Positions 1 through 7,238 of a stretch of DNA of 49,024 nucleotides are shown here, one piece after another. This DNA comes from Candidatus Stoquefichus massiliensis AP9 (GTDB taxonomy: Bacteria; Bacillota_I; Bacilli_A; Erysipelotrichales; Coprobacillaceae): positions 255,026-304,049 of the forward strand of contig NZ_HG005289.1 of the NCBI RefSeq assembly GCF_000455285.1. Direction: 5' to 3'. Made by a program: the position numbers and the translations under genes. Below the pieces are notes generated by a model. That model made no database searches and was not told where the DNA came from. It saw only the letters and a program-made list of their open reading frames with translations. Each line of letters opens with the position of its first letter. The stretch's first letter is position 1.

Positions 1-2659
1 GATTATATGTAACTGTTGCTGTTTTTGTTCCTGCTGCTGAAGTATTGAAATTAGTTACTGTATAATCTTTTGAGTCAATGTTTTTTTCACTTCCATCACT
101 ATAGACACCTTTTACTTCCAATCCGCCTAAATCAGTCTTATCTCCAACATAATATGTTGTTTTTGCTGGCTGTTTTGTAATCTTGATTGAATTTAAAGTA
201 ACAGGTTTTGCATTTACTGTATAATTAAAGGTATTTGATTTTCCTCCATAACTAATAGTCGCGGTTTTTGTTCCTACTGTTGAAGTATCAAATCCTGTAA
301 GTTTATAATCATTATTTGTAAGTTCTTTTGAACCCTTTGTATAATTTGCAACAACTTTTAAACCATCTGTATTAACGCTTTGCCCTTGCATGTAATTTAT
401 TATCTTAGGTGGTGTAATTGACAAAGATAACAATTCATTAGAAACTTTTTTAGATTTTACTTTAATCTGATTTTGTGAAGATTCTACATAAGCAATATAT
501 AAATAATTATCAGAAGAAGATAAATTTAGATAATTACTTGCATTATCAACATCAATTCCTTCTTGTGTATAAGTATCATTTTTAATATCATATGAATATA
601 CTTGTGTTTTCCCACTACCAGTATTTGGAGTCACTAACATATATAAATTCCCCTGAGCAACAGCCAATTCTGGTGAAAAACTATTGATTGAACTTTCTTT
701 ACCAATTTTCCATGTTTGACCATCAAATATAGCCATTTTTGTCCTTGTATTACCCAAAGACAAATATATTTTATTTCCTAATGAAATCATATCATATGTA
801 TTTGCTGCCAAAGATGAATCAGATACTTTGGTGAATTCATTATTTCCTTTGTACTGACTAACTTCAATAATATTTCCAGAAGCATTTCTTACAGATACAT
901 ATATTTGATTATTTAGTTGACATATTTCAGGCTGACCACCCATTCCATCAAAATAATTTCCTAATATTTTTAACTGATGAGATTCAATCTTACCCAATAT
1001 AGCATGTTCATTTGTTGTATATACAAGATAAATTTCCCCATTAATACTTTCACATTGAAAAGAATTACCAAAATCATTAATGAGAGTTTCTTGTTCCCAT
1101 TGATTTGATACCTTATTATATTTCATCAAGACTAATTGTTCATTATTATTGTTATAATTCATATAAGCAAAATATAATTCTTGATTATTTATAAACAATT
1201 GTGCTTGTAAATTATTTTTTTGACTTATAGAATTACCAAATTTTTCCCATTTTTCCCCATCATATTGATATGATGAGTATTGTTGATTAGAATAACTGAT
1301 TAAATATTGGATATTATTATTTGAAATCATATAACATCCCTTATTATCAGACTGTCTATTATCATCAAACTGTGTATTTGTCCAAGTATCAAATAAAGAA
1401 TTTTCTGGTATAGATACCTTACATGTCATTTGATTTCCAGCATTACTCGAAACATCACTGATCACAATACCAGAATTTGAACCATCTGAATAAGTTAAAG
1501 CTCCATCCTCTAATGTTTTATTTAGATCAGAAACCCCTATAGTGGTTTTACCACTTTCCTTAGAAAGTGCTGCATTATTTACAGATATTCTCTCACTCTC
1601 ATTATATCCTGTCTGTCCTTTTTGAGGTCTAAAAACATAAATACCCGTTTTTCCATGATAATCACTTAACCCATCGACTGTAGTATCCACACGGTAAACA
1701 ATAATTCCAGAGTCACCTATCTTAGAATCTAATTTATCTTCTTTTATTGAATCAGTTTTCTTTCTAAATTCAATAACAAATACTTCATGTTCATTAAGTG
1801 GCGATTTGAGTATGTATGCTTGATTTCCATCTTTATTATTTTGCATATCTAAAGTAAGGGTTTGTGATGATGTAATTTCATCTATTGATAACCAATTAGA
1901 AAAACGCATTCTTGTATAAGCCAAAGGATAATTCACATACTGAGAAGAACTTGCCATTATATCCCAGCAAAATACTGGATTAGTCTTACCATCATTTGTA
2001 TATAAATCAGGATAACCTAAACTATGGAGAAATTCATGAGCAACTAAACCAGATTTTTCTGGTAATGTTCCTTCCATCATTCTTCCAGTATTTAATATAT
2101 TGTAATTCCCAATTTTTTTATTTGACCATTTTTCATCACCAGCATAATAAGCCTTATGTGGATATAACGTAGGTGTAACATTGCTTCTTTCTCCGTCATT
2201 TCCACGCAATACAATTGTTAAATTATCAATGATTCCATCATTATCATAATCAATAACCTGATTAGAAATTGATGGAATATTTTTAATTATTTCATTAATG
2301 ATTGAATAATCTATATCACTTGACTGCGCCTCATTACTTGTATAAGGCAGAGTATATGCGCCAATTTTATTTCCATCATCTTGAGGAAAAATATTTTTTA
2401 CAGAGAACTGATTATATGAAATTGTTTTCATATAATTTGTAAAAGATCTTCCATCTGTTCCATTATAAATATCCAATATTGTCTGTCTATTATTTGCATT
2501 ACCAAAGAAATCATCTTTATCATCTGAAAACTTTGCAAACAAAACAACATTAGCAAATTCTTTTACTTTCTGACCTGATGCTTTTGCCTCTACATTCCAT
2601 GTATTCATCGTTATTAATGAAATTATCATAGAAGCTATTATTACTATTTTCTTTATCAT
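1..2659 (-). CDS. Secreted M6-family metalloprotease with Ig-like domains (3' end outside window)
   Basis: The frame is open from an ATG at 2659 to the window edge (about 886 residues seen). The SD GGGAGGAAG lies just upstream. Residues 1-27 form a signal peptide (MIKK, hydrophobic core, then VEAKA). Residues 208-218 read HEFLHSLGYPD, a zincin HExxH motif with the GxPD extension typical of M6/immune-inhibitor-A peptidases. A typical WDIMA stretch follows, which in this family lies just after the active site. Residues of about 430-735 are rich in repeated 'xxLYLVY/IYVS' strands and look like a beta-propeller. From about 740, two Ig-like repeats (PNxxxYxxGxxxDxxGLxVxAxYxDG type, as in bacterial Ig-like group 3) begin; the second runs off the edge. 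I infer a secreted or wall-attached protease acting on host or dietary protein. The C-terminal anchor cannot be seen. Confidence 0.85.
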   Translation of the reverse strand, partial: MIKKIVIIASMIISLITMNTWNVEAKASGQKVKEFANVVLFAKFSDDKDDFFGNANNRQTILDIYNGTDGRSFTNYMKTISYNQFSVKNIFPQDDGNKIGAYTLPYTSNEAQSSDIDYSIINEIIKNIPSISNQVIDYDNDGIIDNLTIVLRGNDGERSNVTPTLYPHKAYYAGDEKWSNKKIGNYNILNTGRMMEGTLPEKSGLVAHEFLHSLGYPDLYTNDGKTNPVFCWDIMASSSQYVNYPLAYTRMRFSNWLSIDEITSSQTLTLDMQNNKDGNQAYILKSPLNEHEVFVIEFRKKTDSIKEDKLDSKIGDSGIIVYRVDTTVDGLSDYHGKTGIYVFRPQKGQTGYNESERISVNNAALSKESGKTTIGVSDLNKTLEDGALTYSDGSNSGIVISDVSSNAGNQMTCKVSIPENSLFDTWTNTQFDDNRQSDNKGCYMISNNNIQYLISYSNQQYSSYQYDGEKWEKFGNSISQKNNLQAQLFINNQELYFAYMNYNNNNEQLVLMKYNKVSNQWEQETLINDFGNSFQCESINGEIYLVYTTNEHAILGKIESHQLKILGNYFDGMGGQPEICQLNNQIYVSVRNASGNIIEVSQYKGNNEFTKVSDSSLAANTYDMISLGNKIYLSLGNTRTKMAIFDGQTWKIGKESSINSFSPELAVAQGNLYMLVTPNTGSGKTQVYSYDIKNDTYTQEGIDVDNASNYLNLSSSDNYLYIAYVESSQNQIKVKSKKVSNELLSLSITPPKIINYMQGQSVNTDGLKVVANYTKGSKELTNNDYKLTGFDTSTVGTKTATISYGGKSNTFNYTVNAKPVTLNSIKITKQPAKTTYYVGDKTDLGGLEVKGVYSDGSEKNIDSKDYTVTNFNTSAAGTKTATVTYN

Positions 2660-2697
2660 TTCTTCTTCCTCCCAAGCAAAAATCCCTCTCTATTCAT

Positions 2698-2726
2698 ATT
2701 ATATATTTTTCATAACCTAAACACAA
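2698..2726 (-). promoter_or_regulatory. Predicted sigma-A promoter of the M6 protease
   Basis: On the minus strand, TTGTGT (2726-2721), a 17-bp spacer, then TATAAT (2703-2698). The protease ATG lies about 40 bp downstream. The -10 is perfect; the -35 is 4/6. Confidence 0.45.
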
Positions 2727-2802
2727 TAAAACAATTATTAAAATCAAACAAGAATGAGTCGTTTATAAGTGATTCTTGAAAACTTTAGAATACAAATATA
2801 AA

Positions 2803-2857
2803 TATAAAAAAAGAAGAAGTAAATTCCCTATAAATTTAGGGATATTATTTCTTCTTT
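2803..2857 (-). terminator. Rho-independent terminator after the deaminase gene
   Basis: A long imperfect hairpin pairs an AAAGAAGAAGT...TCCCTA arm (2810-2830) with TAGGGA...TTTCTTCTTT (2837-2857). On the minus strand it is followed by a U run (A run 2805-2812 on plus). It lies 75 bp past the stop of the deaminase gene and before the protease promoter. Confidence 0.7.
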
Positions 2858-2930
2858 CATTTTTATGATTTTAATTATTTATCCATTATAAAGCTATGAC
2901 CTTATTAAAAGTATACTCCTCTATTCACCA

Positions 2931-3536
2931 TTATATTTTCTCTTCAGAAGAAACATTTACATCTTCTTTATTACTATTCTTAACTATCTTTTTTATATTT
3001 ATGTTCGTTATTAATTCTAGTTCATCTTTATAAGCAATTCTTTGAGAATAAAGTTCCATATATGCATGGCCAATTGCTCCATAGAATAAATGCATCTCTG
3101 GTTTATCTTTTATATTATAAGAAATAATATGTTTATTAGAAATACCAGGGTATGGGTCAATATAATATATTTTTTTAATTCCTAATTGAAATGACTTTTT
3201 AGAACATAACTCACAAGGACTTGCAGTTACAAATAAATATCCACCTTGGACTTTACTTCCACCATATTTTGAAATTTGTAAAAATGCATTTTCTTCAGCA
3301 TGTAAAGACCTTGTATAAACTTGATTTTTATCTCCTTTGATTCCATTATAAACATCTTTAAAACAGTATGGAAAAGATTGATCAGATATCTTCTTCCTTG
3401 TCTCTATGCATATTTTTTCCATAGCACATCTAAACTCTACTGATTCCAATTCATATTTACTATAGGTAATTAATTTATCAAAATTATATTCCTTTGCACT
3501 CTTAAAAACATTTTCTAAACCTGTTTTTAATTTCAC
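2931..3536 (-). CDS. Cytidine/dCMP deaminase-fold protein, similar to the C-terminal domain of AvcD-type anti-phage deaminases
   Basis: The protein has 201 residues with the zinc-dependent deaminase signature: HAEENA at about residues 79-84 (zinc His and catalytic Glu) and SPCELC at about 106-111 (two zinc Cys). Then come YYIDPYPG and an LFYGAIGHAYMELYSQR tail. By recollection, the 'TRSLHAEENA' and 'IDPYPGIS' regions resemble the deaminase half of long two-domain dCTP/dCMP deaminases used in phage defence (AvcD-like), which carry an N-terminal P-loop kinase-like domain. No such domain precedes it here. The start is uncertain: the frame opens with a GTG, no SD is visible, and an in-frame stop lies just upstream at 3558-3560. 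The gene lies directly after a truncated response-regulator remnant, so it may be a 5'-truncated gene. It may be active on free deoxycytidine nucleotides, or a remnant. Confidence 0.7.
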   Translation of the reverse strand: MKLKTGLENVFKSAKEYNFDKLITYSKYELESVEFRCAMEKICIETRKKISDQSFPYCFKDVYNGIKGDKNQVYTRSLHAEENAFLQISKYGGSKVQGGYLFVTASPCELCSKKSFQLGIKKIYYIDPYPGISNKHIISYNIKDKPEMHLFYGAIGHAYMELYSQRIAYKDELELITNINIKKIVKNSNKEDVNVSSEEKI

Positions 3537-3554
3537 AATAAAATAATAGGTATT

Positions 3555-3789
3555 TTATAATTTTGTCTTTTTAATATCCTTAAGATATTCTATAATATTA
3601 CAATTACCAACTTGAATATCAAAAATACATCCACTTACTTTATCTAAATCCAAAGATTGAGTTATAATCATGATGGACACCAACAGTCACTAAAAAATTT
3701 GTATAATGAAAATACTGAATAACTATTTGTTTTAATTTCTCTGAAAATTCTATATCATCTTCGATACATATAAATTTTAAACGTTGCAT
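3555..3789 (-). pseudogene. Truncated, frameshifted AgrA/LytTR-type response regulator (receiver remnant)
   Basis: It starts at ATG 3789 (SD AGTGGAA), 13 bp after the kinase stop. The first frame gives MQRLKFICIEDD, a receiver beta1 with its acidic pair, and runs out at 3640 (reading ...HHDYNSIFGFR). Shifting frame near 3665-3680 restores the expected receiver continuation, SLDLDKVSGCIFDIQVGN, where FDIQ holds the phospho-acceptor Asp region, then IIEYLKDIKK. A stop follows at 3555-3557. The alpha4-beta5 part and the whole LytTR DNA-binding domain are missing. The gene is therefore broken twice: a single frameshift and a 3' deletion abutting the deaminase gene. The cognate regulator of this agr locus is thus absent here. 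Confidence 0.75.
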
Positions 3790-3802
3790 ATGATTATTCC
3801 AC

Positions 3803-5074
3803 TTATTCATTATCTTTATATAAGATACACATATGTATAAAATATCCATCATGAATATCTATTATATCTTGCCCATGATATTGATTAACAATATCTCTAA
3901 TATTTTTTAATCCAAACCCATGCTTTTTGGAGTTCGTTTTATGTGTTTTCAATATTTTTTCTCCATTTTTTAAATGTGTTTTATTTTTAACCTCAAATAT
4001 TGCCTTCACATCTTCAAATCGTATGTATAATTCAATATCTTGACCACCTACTAATTTTGTTTCTTCAATAGCATTGTCTAGTAAATTCCCTAATAAAATA
4101 CTATAATCTACATCACTTATAAAATCAACAACTTGACCTACAACTACACATCCTATTTCAATACCAAAACTCTTTGCAAAAGTTATCTTATCATTTAATA
4201 AATAATTTAATATTATATGATCAATATAAATCAAATCATTACTTTTTTTCTTTTCTAAATCATCAATATAACTTTCAGCTTCTAAATTATGATTATCTTT
4301 AACCATGTATCTTAAAACATTAAGATGATGTTTATAGTCATGTTGGAGTTTATTATATTCTTTTGTTTTTTCATAAATCAAATCTATATATTTTGATTTA
4401 TATTCCTCAGCTTCCAATTTCAATGACTGCTCAAGAATTTTTTCATAATATTTTGAATTAGATATAGTTAAATAAATCGCTAAGTATAAAACAATGATAG
4501 AAGCAATAATTAAATAACAGCACATTTCCCAAGATATCACATCATATACAAATTCGTGAAGTACATAACCGATTGTAATAAATACTAAAATTAAATATAC
4601 ACATAATATTAACATTGACTGTTTTGATAATGTTGTTTTAATATCAATAAAATATTCCAAAACAAAATATTCTAAACTTAAGAAAAGAATACTTAAACAA
4701 GTCATAAAATACATAATTGTATAATTCATAGTAATATTATTCAAATCAATTTGTGTAAAATAAGTTATAAACAATATAACTAATCCTTTAATTAGAATTA
4801 AATTACTAAAGCATAATCCTAGACAGAGCATATTATGAATCCATTTTGATTTTTGTACATATGTAGAAAACACAAATAAAGTTAAAGCAGGAAATAACAA
4901 ACTTATAATTTGATTCACTTCTAAACAAGCAAGTACGAATGCCTCTAAAGTTAAAAAAATTGTCATTATAACCGAATAATTTCTATTGATTTTATGAAAA
5001 CATAAATATTGAAAAATACCTGCTAAAAAATAATTTTCAAATAACACTATGCAATTTAATAAATTCCTAATCAT
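3803..5074 (-). CDS. agrC: AgrC-like sensor histidine kinase (HPK10 family)
   Basis: The start is placed at ATG 5074 because GGTGGTG lies 9-16 bp upstream; the longer frame from 5101 has no SD. The N-terminal half (to about residue 205) carries about six or seven hydrophobic membrane segments, as in AgrC peptide receptors. Then come a coiled linker and the DHp motif LQHDYKHHLN (predicted phospho-His near residue 245). The CA domain has an N-box, LLGNLLDNAIEE, and a G-box, KHGFGLKNI. It should sense the cyclic peptide made by AgrB from AgrD, both encoded divergently. Its normal partner, the response regulator immediately downstream, is broken, so the kinase may signal to another regulator or be idle. 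Length (423 aa) is normal for AgrC. Confidence 0.88.
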   Translation of the reverse strand: MIRNLLNCIVLFENYFLAGIFQYLCFHKINRNYSVIMTIFLTLEAFVLACLEVNQIISLLFPALTLFVFSTYVQKSKWIHNMLCLGLCFSNLILIKGLVILFITYFTQIDLNNITMNYTIMYFMTCLSILFLSLEYFVLEYFIDIKTTLSKQSMLILCVYLILVFITIGYVLHEFVYDVISWEMCCYLIIASIIVLYLAIYLTISNSKYYEKILEQSLKLEAEEYKSKYIDLIYEKTKEYNKLQHDYKHHLNVLRYMVKDNHNLEAESYIDDLEKKKSNDLIYIDHIILNYLLNDKITFAKSFGIEIGCVVVGQVVDFISDVDYSILLGNLLDNAIEETKLVGGQDIELYIRFEDVKAIFEVKNKTHLKNGEKILKTHKTNSKKHGFGLKNIRDIVNQYHGQDIIDIHDGYFIHMCILYKDNE

Positions 5075-5125
5075 ATGACAAACCACCACCCATTTCACCA
5101 TATTATATCATCTATGTGCAAAAAG

Positions 5126-5164
5126 ATACTATAAAATGTGTAAATTTATAGTATTTCTACACAT
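5126..5164. promoter_or_regulatory. Two interleaved perfect inverted repeats in the agrB/agrC divergent promoter region
   Basis: ATACTATAAA (5126-5135) is the exact complement of TTTATAGTAT (5145-5154). ATGTGTA (5136-5142) is the exact complement of TACACAT (5158-5164). Order A-B-A'-B'. The pair lies midway between the kinase and agrB starts, where an AgrA-type regulator or another operator-binding protein would act. The identity of the binder is unknown. Confidence 0.5.
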
Positions 5165-5215
5165 AATTTAAATTTTCAGTTAGAATACGCTATAGTTTAG
5201 TAATGGAGGAATTTT

Positions 5216-5746
5216 ATGCACAACTTAACTATTAAACTAGCATCTTTTATTTCAGAAGATCCTAATAATAAAGACTCAATACAAATGATCAGTTATAGTC
5301 TTGAAGCAATCTTTACAACTTTATTAACAACATTAACTGCATTAATACTATCCTTTATATTTCAATATACGAAAATATTTGTAACTTTTAGTATCTGTTT
5401 TATAAGCATACGAATGATGCATAAAGGTTTTCACTTTAAAAAATTTATATATTGTTATATTTTTTCAAACATTATGATATTCATTTCTTGTATTATTATT
5501 AAATACTATTCTATCAATTTATTTGAAATGATTTTATTCTACTTTTTAATTATATTTCATTTTTGGGTATCAAACGAAAAAAACATTCAACTTTCATTAA
5601 TAATCACACTACTCTTCACACTATTTCTTAAAATCAACATTGAAATATCTTACACATTATTTATATCGGTTTTATTAGACATATTATTAATTATAGGGAG
5701 GAAAATACAATGGATAAATTCACAAAAGGAATCAAAAAAACATTAA
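5216..5746 (+). CDS. agrB: AgrB-like peptide processing and cyclising protease
   Basis: A 176-residue integral membrane protein with an AATGGAGG ribosome site. The AgrB cysteine-protease signature is present: IRMMHKGFHFKKFIYC, with His73 and Cys80 spaced exactly like the catalytic His77/Cys84 pair of staphylococcal AgrB. Several hydrophobic helices surround it. It is expected to cut the C-terminal tail from AgrD and form the lactone or thiolactone ring. Its 3' end overlaps the agrD start by 37 bases, so the two are translated from one message. It is slightly shorter than typical AgrB (about 190 aa), but the catalytic core is complete. Confidence 0.88.
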   Translation: MHNLTIKLASFISEDPNNKDSIQMISYSLEAIFTTLLTTLTALILSFIFQYTKIFVTFSICFISIRMMHKGFHFKKFIYCYIFSNIMIFISCIIIKYYSINLFEMILFYFLIIFHFWVSNEKNIQLSLIITLLFTLFLKINIEISYTLFISVLLDILLIIGRKIQWINSQKESKKH

Positions 5747-5844
5747 CTAAAATATTAACAAACATGACATTTGGAATAGATATTCTTCCATCATGGGTCT
5801 GGATTTATGAACCAGAAAAACCTGAATTATTAAAAAATAAATAA
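5710..5844 (+). CDS. agrD: AgrD-like autoinducing peptide precursor (predicted Ser-lactone AIP)
   Basis: A 44-residue ORF starting inside the agrB 3' end, with its own SD AGGGAGG 8 bp upstream. The layout is that of AgrD: an amphipathic basic N-terminus (MDKFTKGIKKTLTKILTN), a core with LPSWVWI, and an acidic, Pro-containing tail YEPEKPELL. The tail aligns position by position with the DEVEVPKEL tail of S. aureus AgrD. In that alignment the ring residue that is usually Cys is Ser28, so the predicted pheromone ring is Ser-Trp-Val-Trp-Ile, a lactone like those known for E. faecalis GBAP and S. intermedius. The exact N-terminal cut is unknown. There is no other Cys in the peptide that could form a thiolactone. 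Confidence 0.85.
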   Translation: MDKFTKGIKKTLTKILTNMTFGIDILPSWVWIYEPEKPELLKNK

Positions 5845-5872
5845 ATTCATTAAGAAATAGTGTGACTATGTC

Positions 5873-5914
5873 AAAAAGGTATATCATCTCAGCATAGAGA
5901 TAATATACCTTTTA
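5873..5914. terminator. Bidirectional terminator between agrD and the MerR-methyltransferase gene
   Basis: AAAAAGGTATAT..CATCTC pairs with GAGATAATATACCTTTTATAA. There is an A run on the left and a T run on the right, so it can end both agrBD (plus) and the convergent gene at 5996 (minus). Confidence 0.75.
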
Positions 5915-5995
5915 TAATTAACACTTTTAATTATCTTATTTTATGACAATAACTTCTCTATTATCAGGTAAGAATACCTAGCACATTATTTAGAA

Positions 5996-7153
5996 TTATT
6001 TTCGACAAATAAACATCCCTGCATCCTTTGTAATTCTCAATTCCTTATGCACCTTTCTATTCATGTAATTCTTAAAAGATTGATAATCTTTTAAGATATA
6101 ATCACTTTGATTACCATGACAAGATAAAATATAATTAATAATATCATCAGCATGATCAACCAACAAATAATCATCATGTCTACGAAGTTCAATATGATGA
6201 AAGTAATCTTGTAAAATATTCTTACCATTTTCTAAACCAAAAATATCATAGAGTTTAATATTAGATAAAGTAATCTTAGGATCAAATTCTTTAACTAAAT
6301 CCGTAATCTCTTTCATATGTTGACAACCATAAGTACTACAATAAAAAATACCATTTGGTTTTAAAACACGATCAATTTCTTTAAGAACTTGATGTATATC
6401 TTGTACATAAAATAAAACATGATTTGCTATAATGATATCAAAAGAACAATCATCATAAGGAATATGATGGCAATCAAAACATTGATAATCAATGTTTTTT
6501 ATATCTTTCAAATTAGATTTAGCATCTTCTAACATTCCTTGCGAGATATCAGATAAAACAAGATCAATATTTGGTACTGTATTTCTTTGCCATATTTCAC
6601 CATTACCACATCCAATTTCTAATACTTTCATTTTATCTTTTATTTCATATTGGGAGAACATCCATTCAAACCAATGAATAGGATTCATTGAATATTTTTC
6701 ATGAAGTTTGATACGTATATCTATATTTGTTGAATTCTTATATTGTTCTATTAAATCTTTTTCCATTGTATTAAAGTTAATATTATCTAATATTGCTTTC
6801 CAATCTATATTTTGACTTCTTGTAATTAATTCTTCTGTTTTCTCTAATGACTCTTTAATATTTTGTAAATGTTCTATCTTCTGATCAATCATTTTCTTTT
6901 GCAAAGAAAGTGATTCTTGAAGAGTCAAATAGCTATCATTAATTGTCATAGAAAAAATATCATCTAAAGAAAATCCTAAATACTTTAATGAAAGAATTTT
7001 CTGTAACTTAATAAAATCTTTATCACTATATAAACGATAACCATTATCCGCAATTTGTGATGGCTTTAATAAACCAATCTTATCATAATATCTAATCGTC
7101 CTTATAGAAAGATTAGACATTTTTGCAAATTCACCTGTTTTATAATATTTCAT
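5996..7153 (-). CDS. MerR-family regulator fused to a class I SAM-dependent methyltransferase
   Basis: The start is placed at ATG 7153 (SD AGGATG); the longer frame to 7201 would run back through its own promoter. Residues 1-70 are a MerR winged HTH (YYKTGEFAKMSNLSIRTIRY, then RLYSDKDF). Residues of about 80-115 form the dimerisation coiled coil. From about 170 there is a Rossmann methyltransferase: motif I VLEIGCGNGE, an acidic LVLSDIS, then FDIIIANHVLFYV and VLKPNGIF. Such fusions put the effector enzyme on a one-component regulator; the methyl acceptor cannot be told from sequence. The MerR-type promoter just upstream argues for autoregulation. The gene stands alone and ends at the shared terminator. 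Confidence 0.85.
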   Translation of the reverse strand: MKYYKTGEFAKMSNLSIRTIRYYDKIGLLKPSQIADNGYRLYSDKDFIKLQKILSLKYLGFSLDDIFSMTINDSYLTLQESLSLQKKMIDQKIEHLQNIKESLEKTEELITRSQNIDWKAILDNINFNTMEKDLIEQYKNSTNIDIRIKLHEKYSMNPIHWFEWMFSQYEIKDKMKVLEIGCGNGEIWQRNTVPNIDLVLSDISQGMLEDAKSNLKDIKNIDYQCFDCHHIPYDDCSFDIIIANHVLFYVQDIHQVLKEIDRVLKPNGIFYCSTYGCQHMKEITDLVKEFDPKITLSNIKLYDIFGLENGKNILQDYFHHIELRRHDDYLLVDHADDIINYILSCHGNQSDYILKDYQSFKNYMNRKVHKELRITKDAGMFICRK

Positions 7154-7170
7154 ACAATCACATCCTAAAA

Positions 7171-7201
7171 AAATTAAACCATTCCCAACAGGAATGGTCA
7201 A
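7171..7201 (-). promoter_or_regulatory. MerR-type promoter/operator with 19-bp spacer
   Basis: On the minus strand, TTGACC (7201-7196), exactly 19 bp, then TAATTT (7176-7171). The spacer contains a perfect dyad, ACCATTCC-5-GGAATGGT (7178-7198). An over-long 19-bp spacer holding a dyad is the hallmark of promoters that MerR proteins twist into an active form. The MerR fusion starts 18 bp downstream. Confidence 0.85.
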
Positions 7202-7238
7202 GTTCTTTTACTATTTATTTTAATAATGTTATTGAGTA

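Noticed and set aside
5173-5200. Two AGTT-type half-sites (TCAGTTAGA and ATAGTTTAG) in front of agrB as AgrA direct repeats
   Set aside because: They are 16 bp apart; AgrA/LytTR repeats are normally 21-22 bp apart. Could be chance in AT-rich DNA.
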